64,000 nt of DNA from Minwuia sp. (GTDB taxonomy: Bacteria > Pseudomonadota > Alphaproteobacteria > Minwuiales > Minwuiaceae): the NCBI GenBank assembly GCA_029213165.1, contig JARGNO010000007.1, positions 41,274 to 105,273 on the forward strand, given 5' to 3'. Position numbers and translations under genes: made by a program. Position 1 is the stretch's first letter; each line of letters opens with the position of its first letter. Positions 52,421 to 61,007 of the stretch are shown here, in pieces. The notes beneath the pieces were generated by a model. That model made no database searches, was not told the DNA's origin, and saw nothing but the letters and a program-made list of their open reading frames with translations.

Positions 52421-52804
52421 ATGACCACGGACGAACAGGCACGGAAGTTCTTCGATGACTTCGTGACGGCCTTCGGTTCGTTTGATGGTGAGATCGTCGC
52501 GGAGCGATATCTGACACCGTACCTGGCGCGTCATGTCAGCCGGAAAGCCGACCTGTTCACCGACAGGACCGCGATTGCCGATTATTTCCAGTCCATTCTG
52601 AAGCGCTATCACGATGCAGGTGCGCGTGCCTGCACCTACCGGGACTTGGAAGTCGTGCCACTTGGTCGCGACTGCGCGCTTGCCACCGTGACCTGGGACC
52701 TGCTGGACGACGCGAATGGTCGTCTCTCCTCGTGGCGGGAATCCTACACTCTGGCGCTGGATGGTGACGCGTTCCGCGTCTTCGGATCAATCGACCACGC
52801 CTGA
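52421..52804 (+). CDS. NTF2-like/SnoaL-type small protein
   Basis: 127 residues. The pattern TDEQARKFFDDFVTAFGSFDGEIVAERYL, then RTAIADYFQSILKRYHDAGARACTYRDLEVVPLGRDCALATVTWDLLD (cited by position, about 48-95) and SWRESYTLALDGDAFRVFGSIDHA fits the cone-shaped NTF2/SnoaL fold: helix-rich N-terminus, then curved strands with a final buried His-Ala. These proteins range from enzymes to binding domains; no catalytic set can be named. Convergent with the hydroxyacyl-CoA dehydrogenase gene. Confidence 0.7.
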   Translation: MTTDEQARKFFDDFVTAFGSFDGEIVAERYLTPYLARHVSRKADLFTDRTAIADYFQSILKRYHDAGARACTYRDLEVVPLGRDCALATVTWDLLDDANGRLSSWRESYTLALDGDAFRVFGSIDHA

Positions 52805-52826
52805 TCAGGTCGCCCTGCTTGCGTCG

Positions 52827-54137
52827 TCAGACGACCGGATGCCATGCACCGTCGCGGCCCAGATATTCAGAACCCTCCGCACGGTAGAAGCTGTCCGCAC
52901 CGGCCTGTTCCAGAACCTGCAGCATCGCCGGTACGGGCTTGCCCTCCGCCTTCAGGCGCGCAATCACCCTTGCCGGACCCAGTTCGTCGAGAAGCTCGAA
53001 CGGGCCTTTCTGCCAGGCGAAACCCCAGCGCATGGCGCGGTCGATATTGACCACATCGTCGGATATCTGCGGCACCAGATCTGCGGCGTAGCACAATGTG
53101 CCCCCCATCAGGTCCCAGACGAACCGGCCCTGCACCGAATCCTCGAACATCAGTGACCCGGCACTCATCTGGCTGTCGTCCAGGGCAACGGTAGCCTGGG
53201 CGCGCCAGTCGCCGCTGTCCAGATCAAAGACTTCCCTGGCGCGATTGCCTTCGGCGTCCTTCACCATGCGATAGAAGCCGCCGCCGGTCTTGCGGCCAAG
53301 CTGCTTGCGCTCCCACATCTGTTGCTCCATCGGCGGGAACGCGGTGAAGGCGTGTCCGGTATCGCCGTCCGGCAGATTGGCGGCCAGATTGCGCCCCACC
53401 AGATACATCACATCCAGGCCGATCAGGTCGATCAGCCCGTAGAGGCCGGTCGGCGGCAGGCCGACGGGTTTCGACATCAGGGCATCGATGGTTTCCTGGC
53501 TGAGTCCCTCAGCGCGTGCCCCGCTTGCCTTGTGCAGGCCGGACAGCATCAGGAAGCATCCGATGCGGTTGCCGATGAAATTGACCGTGTCCTTGGCATG
53601 GACCACGCCCTTGCCCATCCGGTCACCCAGAAAGGCCGCAAAGGCGTCGATGACATCCGGTGTGGTATCGGTGCCGGGCACCAGTTCCATCAGCCGCATG
53701 ACCTTCACCGGGTTGAAGAAATGGGTCACCCCGATATCGCGCCGCAGGCTTTCCGGCAGCCCCTCGCAGATCTCGCGCAGCGGAATGCCGGAGGTGTTGG
53801 TGGAGACAACGGAGCCGGGACGGCGTAGCGGTTCCAGCCGTTCGAACAGGGCACGCTTGGTGTCCGCATCCTCGACAATGGCCTCGCAGATCCAGTCATA
53901 GTCGGCAATCTTCTCCAGATCGTCGGCGAGTGTGCCGAGGGTGATCAGACTGGCCTTGTCGGCATCATCCAGTGCCGGCGGGCGACCATTGATGATCCGG
54001 TCCAGCGACGCCTCCGCAGTCGGCATGTCGATGTCGAGCAACAGCACCCTGCAACCCATCTGGGCACAGATCCCGGCAATGCCGGCACCCATGGTGCCGC
54101 CGCCCAGCACCGCCACGGAATTGATTTCGCGAGTCAT
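52827..54137 (-). CDS. 3-hydroxyacyl-CoA dehydrogenase (NAD-binding type, no hydratase domain)
   Basis: 436 residues. AVLGGGTMGAGIAGICAQMG (about 9-28) binds NAD, followed by DWICEAIVEDADTKRALF, SVVSTNTSGIPL, the catalytic THFFNPVKVMRLMELVPG (His near 139) and NFIGNRIGCF. Two C-terminal dimerisation-type domains follow, the second around VPQISDDVVNIDRAMRWGFAWQKGPFELLD, as in the C-terminal half of FadJ/FadB but without the crotonase part. It oxidises L-3-hydroxyacyl-CoA in beta-oxidation. It may be paired with a separate hydratase, for example the crotonase homologue at 60133. 44 bases upstream is the UPF0335 gene on the same strand. Confidence 0.93.
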   Translation of the reverse strand: MTREINSVAVLGGGTMGAGIAGICAQMGCRVLLLDIDMPTAEASLDRIINGRPPALDDADKASLITLGTLADDLEKIADYDWICEAIVEDADTKRALFERLEPLRRPGSVVSTNTSGIPLREICEGLPESLRRDIGVTHFFNPVKVMRLMELVPGTDTTPDVIDAFAAFLGDRMGKGVVHAKDTVNFIGNRIGCFLMLSGLHKASGARAEGLSQETIDALMSKPVGLPPTGLYGLIDLIGLDVMYLVGRNLAANLPDGDTGHAFTAFPPMEQQMWERKQLGRKTGGGFYRMVKDAEGNRAREVFDLDSGDWRAQATVALDDSQMSAGSLMFEDSVQGRFVWDLMGGTLCYAADLVPQISDDVVNIDRAMRWGFAWQKGPFELLDELGPARVIARLKAEGKPVPAMLQVLEQAGADSFYRAEGSEYLGRDGAWHPVV

Positions 54138-54182
54138 GACCGCCCCCAGTTGAATTGATGCCTGCCTGTCGTCGGCGGGGCC

Positions 54183-54437
54183 TCAGGCCGAGCCCGGTGT
54201 GGCCTCACCCAGTGCTTCCAGATACAGCGACAGCACGGCTTCCTGCTCCTGCCGGTCATCGCGGTCCATCTTCCGCAGCTTGATGACCTGGCGCATGATC
54301 TTCGGCTCGAAGCCGTTGGACTTGGCCTCCGCATAGATCTCCCGGATATCGGCGGCCATGGCGGCCTTTTCCTCTTCCAGGCGCTCCACGCGCTCGATCA
54401 GTTGCCGCAAGTGATCTGCCGCGACTGCTTCGGTCAT
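54183..54437 (-). CDS. UPF0335/DUF2312 family protein
   Basis: 84 residues from the ATG at 54437, with GGGAGAG 6 bases upstream. The sequence DHLRQLIERVERLEEEKAAM is a coiled-coil helix, followed by ADIREIYAEAKSNGFEPKIMRQVIKLRKMD, the signature of this family. Members are nearly restricted to alphaproteobacteria and are thought to have a DNA- or RNA-binding-like helical structure; GapR, the supercoiling sensor of Caulobacter that binds AT-rich overtwisted DNA, belongs to this family. A GapR-like role is therefore likely here. A good lineage marker for the window. Confidence 0.93.
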   Translation of the reverse strand: MTEAVAADHLRQLIERVERLEEEKAAMAADIREIYAEAKSNGFEPKIMRQVIKLRKMDRDDRQEQEAVLSLYLEALGEATPGSA

Positions 54438-54533
54438 GTCCGTCTCTCCCTGAACCATGCATTGATGCGGCGCGGACCATAGACCGCGTGCCGGGGCCGC
54501 TCAACACGCTTTGCGCCGGTGAGCGGAATTCTG

Positions 54534-55262
54534 TCAGTGCAGGATGCCGTAGAGCGCGATCATGCTCAGGAAGATCAGCGCGACGCGCCGATAGAGCTGC
54601 TCCGACGATTCCCGGAACAGGCGGCTGCCGATCCAGGCGCCGATCATGTAGGCCGGGCAGATCGCCAGGGCACGGATCACCACCTCCATGGCGAAAAGAT
54701 CCTGCAGGTACAGGAAGATCGGCGTGATGATCTCGGCGATCGCGAAATAGAGAATGATGTTGGCGCGATTGGTCCGGGCGCTGTCCTGACCGGAGAGGAT
54801 GTAGAGCAGCACCGGCGGGCCGCCAACGCTGGTGGCGGTCAGCAACGCCCCGGAGACGCCGCCGACACCAAGGGTGGGCAGCAATCGCTTCGGCCCCTGA
54901 TAGCGCCAGCCCACGGCCAGAACGATGACGAAGACCATGACGATTCCGGCAATGACCCGGGTGATCAGTTCAGGTTCGGTGGTGGCGAGCAGCCACGCCC
55001 CGAGTGGCATGCCGATGACGGCGGCAAGGACCAGCGGGCCAAGGAATGGCCACTGCACGTCGGGCAGGGCGCGCGGTACGAGCTGGACACTGACCACGAT
55101 CTCCATGACCGCGATCATCAGCACGGCTTCCGCCGGGCCATAGAGAATGGCGAAGATGGGGGAGAGCATCATGCCGGAGCCGAAGCCGGCGAACCCGCGC
55201 ATCAGACCGGCCGCCAGCGAAAGCCCCATGGCGACGGCGAGAGAGAAATCCAGTTCGATCAC
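54534..55262 (-). CDS. TauE/SafE family permease
   Basis: 242 residues from a GTG at 55262 (MIELDFSLAVAMG), with GGAG 8 bases upstream; a TTG at 55283 is in frame. About eight hydrophobic helices. Family text: GLMRGFAGFGSGMMLSPIFAILYGP (first conserved loop), GMPLGAWLLA, LGVGGVSGALLTATSVGGPPVLLYIL (second repeat). The family exports sulfite, sulfoacetate, taurine-derived or other organic anions. Substrate is not readable and no sulfonate genes are near. Confidence 0.92.
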   Translation of the reverse strand: MIELDFSLAVAMGLSLAAGLMRGFAGFGSGMMLSPIFAILYGPAEAVLMIAVMEIVVSVQLVPRALPDVQWPFLGPLVLAAVIGMPLGAWLLATTEPELITRVIAGIVMVFVIVLAVGWRYQGPKRLLPTLGVGGVSGALLTATSVGGPPVLLYILSGQDSARTNRANIILYFAIAEIITPIFLYLQDLFAMEVVIRALAICPAYMIGAWIGSRLFRESSEQLYRRVALIFLSMIALYGILH

Positions 55263-55411
55263 GTCAGGGGCTCCGGGCGGCAAGGGTCAGTTCAGCCCAT
55301 CCGTAAACCGTACGGCGCCCGCCCGCCACCTCCTCCGGTCGCGGTGGTGCATTGACCGAACCGAAAGGCCGGCATGGGTTGCCGGGGACGTCAGGTTTCA
55401 GGCGCGGCAGA

Positions 55412-56956
55412 TCAGCCGGCGGACATCATCGAATCCAGATCGCTGTCGGCTATCGTGGTGCGGATGCGACTGGCCGGAATGCGCAGGGTGCACCGCGTAC
55501 CCTTGCCGAACGTGCTCTCGACGTTCAGGTGACCGCCATGCAACGCGGCGAAGCGATGGGAAATGGGCAGACCAAGTCCCGCACCATCACCGCGACTGAC
55601 CCAGGAATTGCCGCCGGACCCAAAGGGTTCCTGCGCACGGGTCAGTTCCTCAGGTGTCATGCCGCGTCCATTGTCCGCGATCACGAACAACACACCGTAC
55701 TGGGGACGCAGGGACACGTTCAGGGTGACCTGTCCTCCCTGTGGCGTGTGCCGGATGGCGTTCGAGACCAGGTTGATCAGGATCTGGACAATCAGTCTTT
55801 CATCGACATGCAGCACCAGGCTTTCAAATGCCGAACCGGCCTCGAAGTCGACGCCGCTGCGGGCAGCGCGCTCCGTGAACAGCAACCGGCACCGCGCCAG
55901 CAATGCGCCCAGCCGGACATCGGATTCGCGGATATCCTCCGACCCCGCGTCGATGCGCGAGATATCGAGCACATCGTTGATGATGTCCATCAGGTGATTG
56001 CCGCTTTCACTGATGGCCCCGACGTATTCCTTGTACTTGCCGTGGCCCACCGGGCCGAATGTCTCCGCCTGCATCATGTCGGAGAAGCCGATGATGGCAT
56101 TCAGCGGTGTCCGCAACTCGTGGCTCATGTTGGCGATGAAGCGGGACTTGGCCTCACTGGCATTGCGGGCTTCCAGCGCCAGTTGGCTGTTTTCCACCTG
56201 CCTGGCGACCACTGTCTTGAAGTCGCGATGGCCGATCACGATCATCACCAGAACGAAGCTGATATAGTTCACCGCGAGCAGCCAGAGCGGTGTGGTGACT
56301 TCAGGGTACTGGACCGTGAGGCTGATCAGACCTGCCATGACGGTGATGAAGAAGAAGATGAACGCGGCAACGGGTGCCGGACTCAGGATTGCCGCCGCCA
56401 CAATCGAGGTGCCGAAGGCCGTGAGGATCACCACCACCGCTTCCGCTGGTGTCACGATGGGCACGCAAAGCACCACGATGGCGGCCCAGTAGATGCCAGC
56501 CGCGACGGCCATGACCGTCGCCTTGCGGAAGCTGCGCCCCGATACCTTTGTCGGCCGTGGCTTGCGGCGGTTCTTCCACCAGCCATAGATCTGCGCCATG
56601 GCAAAGAACTGGCCGATGAGGCACCAGGGTCCCAGGATGAGAGCCAGATCGTCCTGCCACAGGCCGATGGTAAGCGCGATCGGATTGATGCTGGAGGCCA
56701 CGCCGCCGAAGACCTGGTTGCGGTTCAGGCGCAGGACGCTTTCGACATTGAACTCGCGCATCATCTCCGGAGTCATCTCCGGTCCGCCATTCATCAGACT
56801 TTGCAACAGCTTGCGCAAATCCAGGTTCTTTCCTGTGTCGTATGTACCCAGAACGAATTGACTGACCGATACGCCGTGCTTGCGGTGACCGGGCTTCGGG
56901 CTGAGTGCACACCGAATCTCGAACGGTTGCCAGAAAAGCACCGGAGCCGTTAACAA
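55412..56956 (-). CDS. Membrane-bound sensor histidine kinase, orphan
   Basis: 514 residues from a TTG at 56956. The true start is uncertain, since the first 35 residues look weak and the ATG near 56776 is possible. About six hydrophobic helices lie between residues 80 and 235 (ALTIGLWQDDLALILGPWCLIG, VVVILTAFGTSIVAAAIL, FIFFFITVMAGLISL). The HisKA box MSHELRTPLNAIIGFSDMMQ carries the phosphorylatable His at 279. HATPase motifs are LVSNAIRHTPQGGQV, DNGRGMTPEEL and GAGLGLPISHRF. No receiver domain and no adjacent regulator. It resembles the kinase at 19211 in the dimerisation and ATPase domains but has no PAS domain. Confidence 0.88.
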   Translation of the reverse strand: MLTAPVLFWQPFEIRCALSPKPGHRKHGVSVSQFVLGTYDTGKNLDLRKLLQSLMNGGPEMTPEMMREFNVESVLRLNRNQVFGGVASSINPIALTIGLWQDDLALILGPWCLIGQFFAMAQIYGWWKNRRKPRPTKVSGRSFRKATVMAVAAGIYWAAIVVLCVPIVTPAEAVVVILTAFGTSIVAAAILSPAPVAAFIFFFITVMAGLISLTVQYPEVTTPLWLLAVNYISFVLVMIVIGHRDFKTVVARQVENSQLALEARNASEAKSRFIANMSHELRTPLNAIIGFSDMMQAETFGPVGHGKYKEYVGAISESGNHLMDIINDVLDISRIDAGSEDIRESDVRLGALLARCRLLFTERAARSGVDFEAGSAFESLVLHVDERLIVQILINLVSNAIRHTPQGGQVTLNVSLRPQYGVLFVIADNGRGMTPEELTRAQEPFGSGGNSWVSRGDGAGLGLPISHRFAALHGGHLNVESTFGKGTRCTLRIPASRIRTTIADSDLDSMMSAG

Positions 56957-57013
56957 TCTGCTAAATCCGGACCTGAGACGTCTGTGCCGGATCGACCATC
57001 AGGGGAATGAATC

Positions 57014-58042
57014 TTGAACGATAACAATAACCTGCCCGCAGGCCACCCCGCCGTCCGCACGGGTCGTATCGGTGTGCTGCTGGTCAACCTGGGCACCCCG
57101 GACGGCACTGATGTGCCGGCGATCCGGCGTTACCTCAGGGAGTTCCTGAGCGACCGGCGGGTGATCGAGGTGCCGAAGGTCATCTGGTGGTTCATCCTGA
57201 ACCTCTTCATCGTCACCTTCAGGTCGCCGAAGACCGCGAAGGCCTATGCCAAGATCTGGCGGACGGAGAGTGATGAATCGCCGTTGCGCTATTTTACCCG
57301 GCAGCAGTCGGATGTGCTGGCGGCACGTTTCGCGGACGACAGCACCGTGATCGTCGACTGGGCCATGCGTTATGGCCAGCCTTCGATCCCTGAGCGGCTG
57401 ACGGCGCTGAAGGATGCCGGGGCGGAGCGGATCCTGATCTTCCCGCTGTATCCCCAGTACAGCGCCACGACGACGGCGACGGTTGTCGACAAGGTGGCGG
57501 ATACGCTGCGCGGCATGCGCTGGCAGCCGACGGTCCGCTTCGTGCCGCCCTATCACGATGACCCGGCCTATATCGCGGCGCTGGCCGCGTCCATACACGC
57601 GGCGGGGCTTGGTGAGAACGCGGATACGGTGCTGCTCGCGTCCTTTCATGGATTGCCGCAGGCCTATTTCGACAAGGGCGATCCCTATCATTGCCACTGT
57701 CACAAGACGGCGCGGTTGCTGCGGGAGCGGCTGGGCATGGGGCCGGACCGTCTGCGCCTCAGTTTCCAGAGCCGGTTTGGCCCCAAGGCCTGGTTGCAGC
57801 CCTATACCGACAGGACGCTGGAGGAACTGGCGGCGGCAGGCCACACTGACGTTGCTGTGCTCACCCCCGGCTTTGCAGCGGATTGTGTCGAAACTCTGGA
57901 GGAAATCGCCATCGAAGGGCGCGCCACATTTGAGGCGGCGGGTGGCAGGCAGTTCCGGATGCTGCCCTGTCTGAATGACAGCGATGATCATGTCGACATG
58001 CTGGAAACCATCACCCGCCGGGAACTTTCCGGCTGGCTCTGA
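57014..58042 (+). CDS. hemH: Ferrochelatase
   Basis: 342 residues from a TTG at 57014, with AGGGGA 8 bases upstream; a five-codon ATG frame overlaps this start. Ferrochelatase text: IGVLLVNLGTPDGTDVPAIRRYLREFLSD (about 19-47), PLRYFTRQQSDVL, MRYGQPSI, PLYPQYSATTTATV, the active-site His in LLASFHGLPQAYFDKGDPYHCHCHKTA, SFQSRFGPKAWLQPYTD and TPGFAADCVETLEEI. It inserts Fe(II) into protoporphyrin IX to give heme at the inner membrane. Complete length for the family. LysR gene follows on the same strand after 28 bases. Confidence 0.97.
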   Translation: MNDNNNLPAGHPAVRTGRIGVLLVNLGTPDGTDVPAIRRYLREFLSDRRVIEVPKVIWWFILNLFIVTFRSPKTAKAYAKIWRTESDESPLRYFTRQQSDVLAARFADDSTVIVDWAMRYGQPSIPERLTALKDAGAERILIFPLYPQYSATTTATVVDKVADTLRGMRWQPTVRFVPPYHDDPAYIAALAASIHAAGLGENADTVLLASFHGLPQAYFDKGDPYHCHCHKTARLLRERLGMGPDRLRLSFQSRFGPKAWLQPYTDRTLEELAAAGHTDVAVLTPGFAADCVETLEEIAIEGRATFEAAGGRQFRMLPCLNDSDDHVDMLETITRRELSGWL

Positions 58043-58070
58043 TGTCCGGGGAAACGGGCGGGGAGACGTC

Positions 58071-58967
58071 ATGGCGGAACGGCTGCCGTCGCTGAAATCG
58101 CTGGAGGTCTTCGTTCACGCCGGCAAGTGCCTCAGCTTCGGTCAGACGGCCCTGGCGCTCGGGCTGAGCCCGTCCGCCGTCAGCCGTCGTATCGGGGCGC
58201 TGGAGCAGGACCTGGGGCTGGCCCTGTTCATCCGCCACGGCAAGTCGGTCTCCCTGACACCTGCCGGTGCCCGGTACCTGGACGACCTGGCGCCTGCATT
58301 CGCGGCGATTCGCAGTGCCACAGATGCCCTATCCGAATCCGGCGGCAGACTGGTCATCACCACGCCGCAGTCCTTTGCGGTGAGTTGGTTGATCCCGCGG
58401 CTTGCGTCCTTCCGGGCACTGCATCCGGAGGTCGATATCGATATTGATGTCAGTGAGGACATCACCGGGCAGCATGCGGATGACTTCGATATCGGCATCT
58501 TCCTGTCGCGGCGGCGCTGGCCGGAGCGGCATGTGGAGGAACTGGTGCCGATCTCGGTGTTTCCGGTCTGCAGCCCCGCCGTCGCCGCCGAACTGCGCGA
58601 CCCCGCACAGCTTGCCGATCAGACGTTGCTGCATGTCCGGCAACTGCCAAAGGCCTGGGACGAGTGGCTGAAACAGGTCGGGCACGGTGCCGTCGCGCAG
58701 GCATCCGCCCGGCGCAAGGACATGCGTTTCAACGACGTGCAACTGGCGCTGGAGGCGGCGCAGCGCGGTATCGGCGTTGCCATCGGCGCTGACGTGGTGG
58801 TCGCCGACCGGCTGGACAACGGCGTCCTTGTCGCGCCCTTCAGCCAACGGGTCCAAAGTGCCTTCAGCTACCAGCTCGTCTGCGCCAGATCGCGCCTGCG
58901 TGCACCGGAAGTCCGCAGTTTCCGGAACTGGATCAGGGCAAGCGCCAAGGATCCTGTCTTGCGCTGA
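58071..58967 (+). CDS. LysR-family transcriptional regulator (GcvA-like)
   Basis: 298 residues from the ATG at 58071, with GGGGAGACG 5-8 bases upstream. The N-terminal wHTH has LPSLKSLEVFVHAGKCLSFGQTALALGLSPSAVSRRIGALEQDLG (about 5-49; cited by position), with the recognition helix SPSAVSRRI. The effector domain starts at GGRLVITTPQSFAVSWLIPRL and has a late RFNDVQLALEAAQRGIGVAIG. This outline matches GcvA-type LysR regulators. It is close after hemH, but the controlled genes and effector are unknown; the divergent partner gene usual for LysR regulators is absent. Confidence 0.92.
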   Translation: MAERLPSLKSLEVFVHAGKCLSFGQTALALGLSPSAVSRRIGALEQDLGLALFIRHGKSVSLTPAGARYLDDLAPAFAAIRSATDALSESGGRLVITTPQSFAVSWLIPRLASFRALHPEVDIDIDVSEDITGQHADDFDIGIFLSRRRWPERHVEELVPISVFPVCSPAVAAELRDPAQLADQTLLHVRQLPKAWDEWLKQVGHGAVAQASARRKDMRFNDVQLALEAAQRGIGVAIGADVVVADRLDNGVLVAPFSQRVQSAFSYQLVCARSRLRAPEVRSFRNWIRASAKDPVLR

Positions 58968-59053
58968 CCGCATGTCACGGTCGGCAATATCATTTGTCGG
59001 TGCACGAACCGTGGCCTTACCCTTCATGCATCCAGGCAACAGGGGAGGGCAGG

Positions 59054-59548
59054 ATGAGCGAAACATCGTCAGCGTTCAGCGCCGAGGATTTCGACTACGA
59101 CTTCTGGAAGGACGCGGACAAGCGGGCAGGCTGGGATGATCTGGAACCGGGGGAGGTGGTGGAATCAAAGCCCGTCACCATCACGGCGGACATCATCCAG
59201 CGCTATGCCCGCTCCATCGGCGACATGAACCCGCTCTACTTCGATGAGGAATATGCGAAGACGACGCGGTTCGGCGGGCTGATCTCGCCGCCCAGCATCC
59301 ACGCGCTGTTCCTCTTTGCCTGCACCACGCATGACCATTTCATGCGCACGCCGGGCACCGTCAACATGGGACAGAACTGGTGGATCCAGCACCCGGTCAG
59401 GCCCGGCGACACGATCACCCTGACAGCACGCTGTCTCGACAAGGTGATCCGCAAGGGCAACACCTTCGCGATCCACGACAATGTCTTCCGCAACCAGCAT
59501 GACACGGTCGTCTGCTCCGGTCGCGGCTGGACCATGCGGCCGTACTGA
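59054..59548 (+). CDS. MaoC-like dehydratase, probable non-catalytic subunit
   Basis: 164 residues from the ATG at 59054, with GGGAGGGCAGG upstream. Hot-dog fold of the MaoC/FAS1-like type: VESKPVTITADIIQRYARSIGDMNPLYFDEEYA (about 36-68), FGGLISPPSIHALFLF, MGQNWWIQHPVRPGDTITLTAR. In R-specific hydratases the active-site pair is Asp and His in a D-x-N-P-x-H pattern; here it reads GDMNPLYFD, with Tyr in place of His. Its gene is followed 12 bases later by a second MaoC gene that keeps the His. This suggests a heterodimer with one working site. Substrate unknown, probably a 2-enoyl-CoA. Confidence 0.85.
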   Translation: MSETSSAFSAEDFDYDFWKDADKRAGWDDLEPGEVVESKPVTITADIIQRYARSIGDMNPLYFDEEYAKTTRFGGLISPPSIHALFLFACTTHDHFMRTPGTVNMGQNWWIQHPVRPGDTITLTARCLDKVIRKGNTFAIHDNVFRNQHDTVVCSGRGWTMRPY

Positions 59549-59560
59549 GGAGACAGCACC

Positions 59561-60007
59561 ATGACAGCAGAATTCTCATATGCGGACATCGCGGTCGGGC
59601 ACAGCTTCGACGGGGTGAAGGTTGATGTGACGCGGGAGATGATCAAGGAGTTCGCCATGGCGTCCTTCGACAACAACCCGCTGCACTGGGACGATGACTT
59701 CATCGCGGAGACCACCTTCGCCAACGGCAAGAAGTTCGACACGGTGATCGGTCACGGCCTGATGACCTATTCCTTCATGGTCCGGACGATGACCGACTGG
59801 CTCTGGCCCGACAACGGCAACCATCGCAGGCTGGAGACCCGCTTCCGCAGCCCGGTCTATCCCGGCGATACCATCCAGGTGCGGGTGGAGGTGCAGGACA
59901 AGCGCGAAACCCGGAAGGGCAAGTGGCTGGTCTGCGGTCTGACCGTCACCAACCAGCGCGGCGAGATCGTCTCGACCGGCGATGCGCTCGCCGAAATCCT
60001 GAACTGA
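59561..60007 (+). CDS. MaoC-like dehydratase, probable catalytic subunit
   Basis: 148 residues. The helix ASFDNNPLHWDDDFIAETTFANG (about 31-53) keeps Asp and His in the D-x-N-P-x-H pattern of (R)-specific enoyl-CoA hydratases, followed by FDTVIGHGLMTYSFMVRTMTDW and VYPGDTIQVRVEVQDKRETRKG. Together with the upstream gene it would hydrate a trans-2-enoyl-CoA or dehydrate the 3-hydroxyacyl-CoA. It starts 12 bases after the previous stop with a GAGGAGACAG site, so the two are co-made. No other gene of the presumed pathway is on this strand. Confidence 0.87.
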   Translation: MTAEFSYADIAVGHSFDGVKVDVTREMIKEFAMASFDNNPLHWDDDFIAETTFANGKKFDTVIGHGLMTYSFMVRTMTDWLWPDNGNHRRLETRFRSPVYPGDTIQVRVEVQDKRETRKGKWLVCGLTVTNQRGEIVSTGDALAEILN

Positions 60008-60030
60008 GGGCGCGACCACCCCATCGTCAC

Positions 60031-60055
60031 CGTGCCCGGACCTGCTCCGGGCACG
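60031..60055. repeat. Palindromic intergenic element
   Basis: Perfect 10-bp arms CGTGCCCGGA and TCCGGGCACG with a 5-base loop CCTGC, 24 bases after the MaoC stop, in the 125-bp gap between two convergent genes. No T tract, so it is either a GC-rich terminator or one more member of the extragenic palindromes seen at 1741-2100. Confidence 0.55.
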
Positions 60056-60132
60056 GCAAGGTGCCGCGCGAACGCCTAAGGCAGGGTTCGCGGATCGGGC
60101 CCGGGCAGGCCGGGAGGTGAAGCGGGACCGCT

Positions 60133-60927
60133 TCACCCGTTCGGCCAGTCGGGCTTGCGCTTCTCCTGAAACGCGCGGAAGCCTTCCTTGGCGTCTTCGG
60201 TCCCGGCCATGACCGGCAGCATCAGTTGCGTGTATTGCTGCGCCTCGTGGATCGGCATGTCCTGCACCGCGTGCAATGCCAGCTTGCCGAGGCGCATTGC
60301 TGTCGGCGATCGGCTGGTGATGTCGGCGAGCATCTCGTCCAGCACGTTGTCGAGTTCGCCGACGGGCGCGACGGCGTTCAGCACGCCCTCCGCCGCGGCC
60401 CGTTCCGCGCTCCATGGCGTGCCACGCATGCACAGTTCCATCACCTTGCGCCGCGGCAGGACGCGCAGCATGTACGGCAGGATGGTCATGGGAAACAGGC
60501 CGACGCCGACCTCCGGCGTGCCAAGCCGCGCGCCCTCCACCCCAACAGCCAGGTCGGCGACGCAGACCAGCCCGAAGCCGCCGCCAAGCGCGTGGCCGTT
60601 CACCCGCGCGATGACCGGCAGGGTGCAGGTCTCGAAAGCGCGGAACATCTCCGTCAGTTGCAGTTGCGGGCGTGCCGGATCGGTGGCGAAGGGGCTGCCG
60701 TCCGGCTGCGGTGACAGGTCACCGCCTGCACAGAACACGCGGTCCCCGGCCCCGGTCAGGACAATGGCACGCATGGCCGGATTGGCCTGTGCCGCCGCCA
60801 GTCCGGCGGCTATGCCGCCGGTCACCCTGTCGTTCAGCGCGTTGCGCCGTTCCGGCCGGTCGATGGTGATGCGACAGACCGCACCATCCATTTCCACCCG
60901 TACCGGATTGTCCTCCGTGTCTGCCAT
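60133..60927 (-). CDS. Enoyl-CoA hydratase/isomerase family protein
   Basis: 264 residues, ATG with GGGGAGGAG upstream. Crotonase fold: ITIDRPERRNALNDRV near 18, FCAGGDLSPQ near 65 (oxyanion-hole CAGGD), and VNGHALGGGFGLVCVADLAV near 112-131, then GTPEVGVGLFPMTILPYMLRVLPRRKVMEL. In rat hydratase the catalytic Glu144 directly follows GGG; here that place is Gly-Phe-Gly, while the second Glu (PEV) is kept. A one-Glu site suggests an isomerase or other crotonase reaction rather than a simple hydratase. It is convergent with the MaoC genes and monocistronic. A tail of EKRKPDW is common in this family. Confidence 0.9.
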   Translation of the reverse strand: MADTEDNPVRVEMDGAVCRITIDRPERRNALNDRVTGGIAAGLAAAQANPAMRAIVLTGAGDRVFCAGGDLSPQPDGSPFATDPARPQLQLTEMFRAFETCTLPVIARVNGHALGGGFGLVCVADLAVGVEGARLGTPEVGVGLFPMTILPYMLRVLPRRKVMELCMRGTPWSAERAAAEGVLNAVAPVGELDNVLDEMLADITSRSPTAMRLGKLALHAVQDMPIHEAQQYTQLMLPVMAGTEDAKEGFRAFQEKRKPDWPNG

Positions 60928-61007
60928 TGCCGTCTCCTCCCCAAGATTGTCTCTCCCGGGCCGCAGCCTAGGGGATCGGGGAGGAGCGGCAAAGCCGGTC
61001 TGTCAGA

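Noticed and set aside
57008..57025. Five-codon ATG frame overlapping the hemH TTG start
   Set aside because: Could be a leader peptide, but it is too short to separate from chance, and the SD fits the TTG as well.
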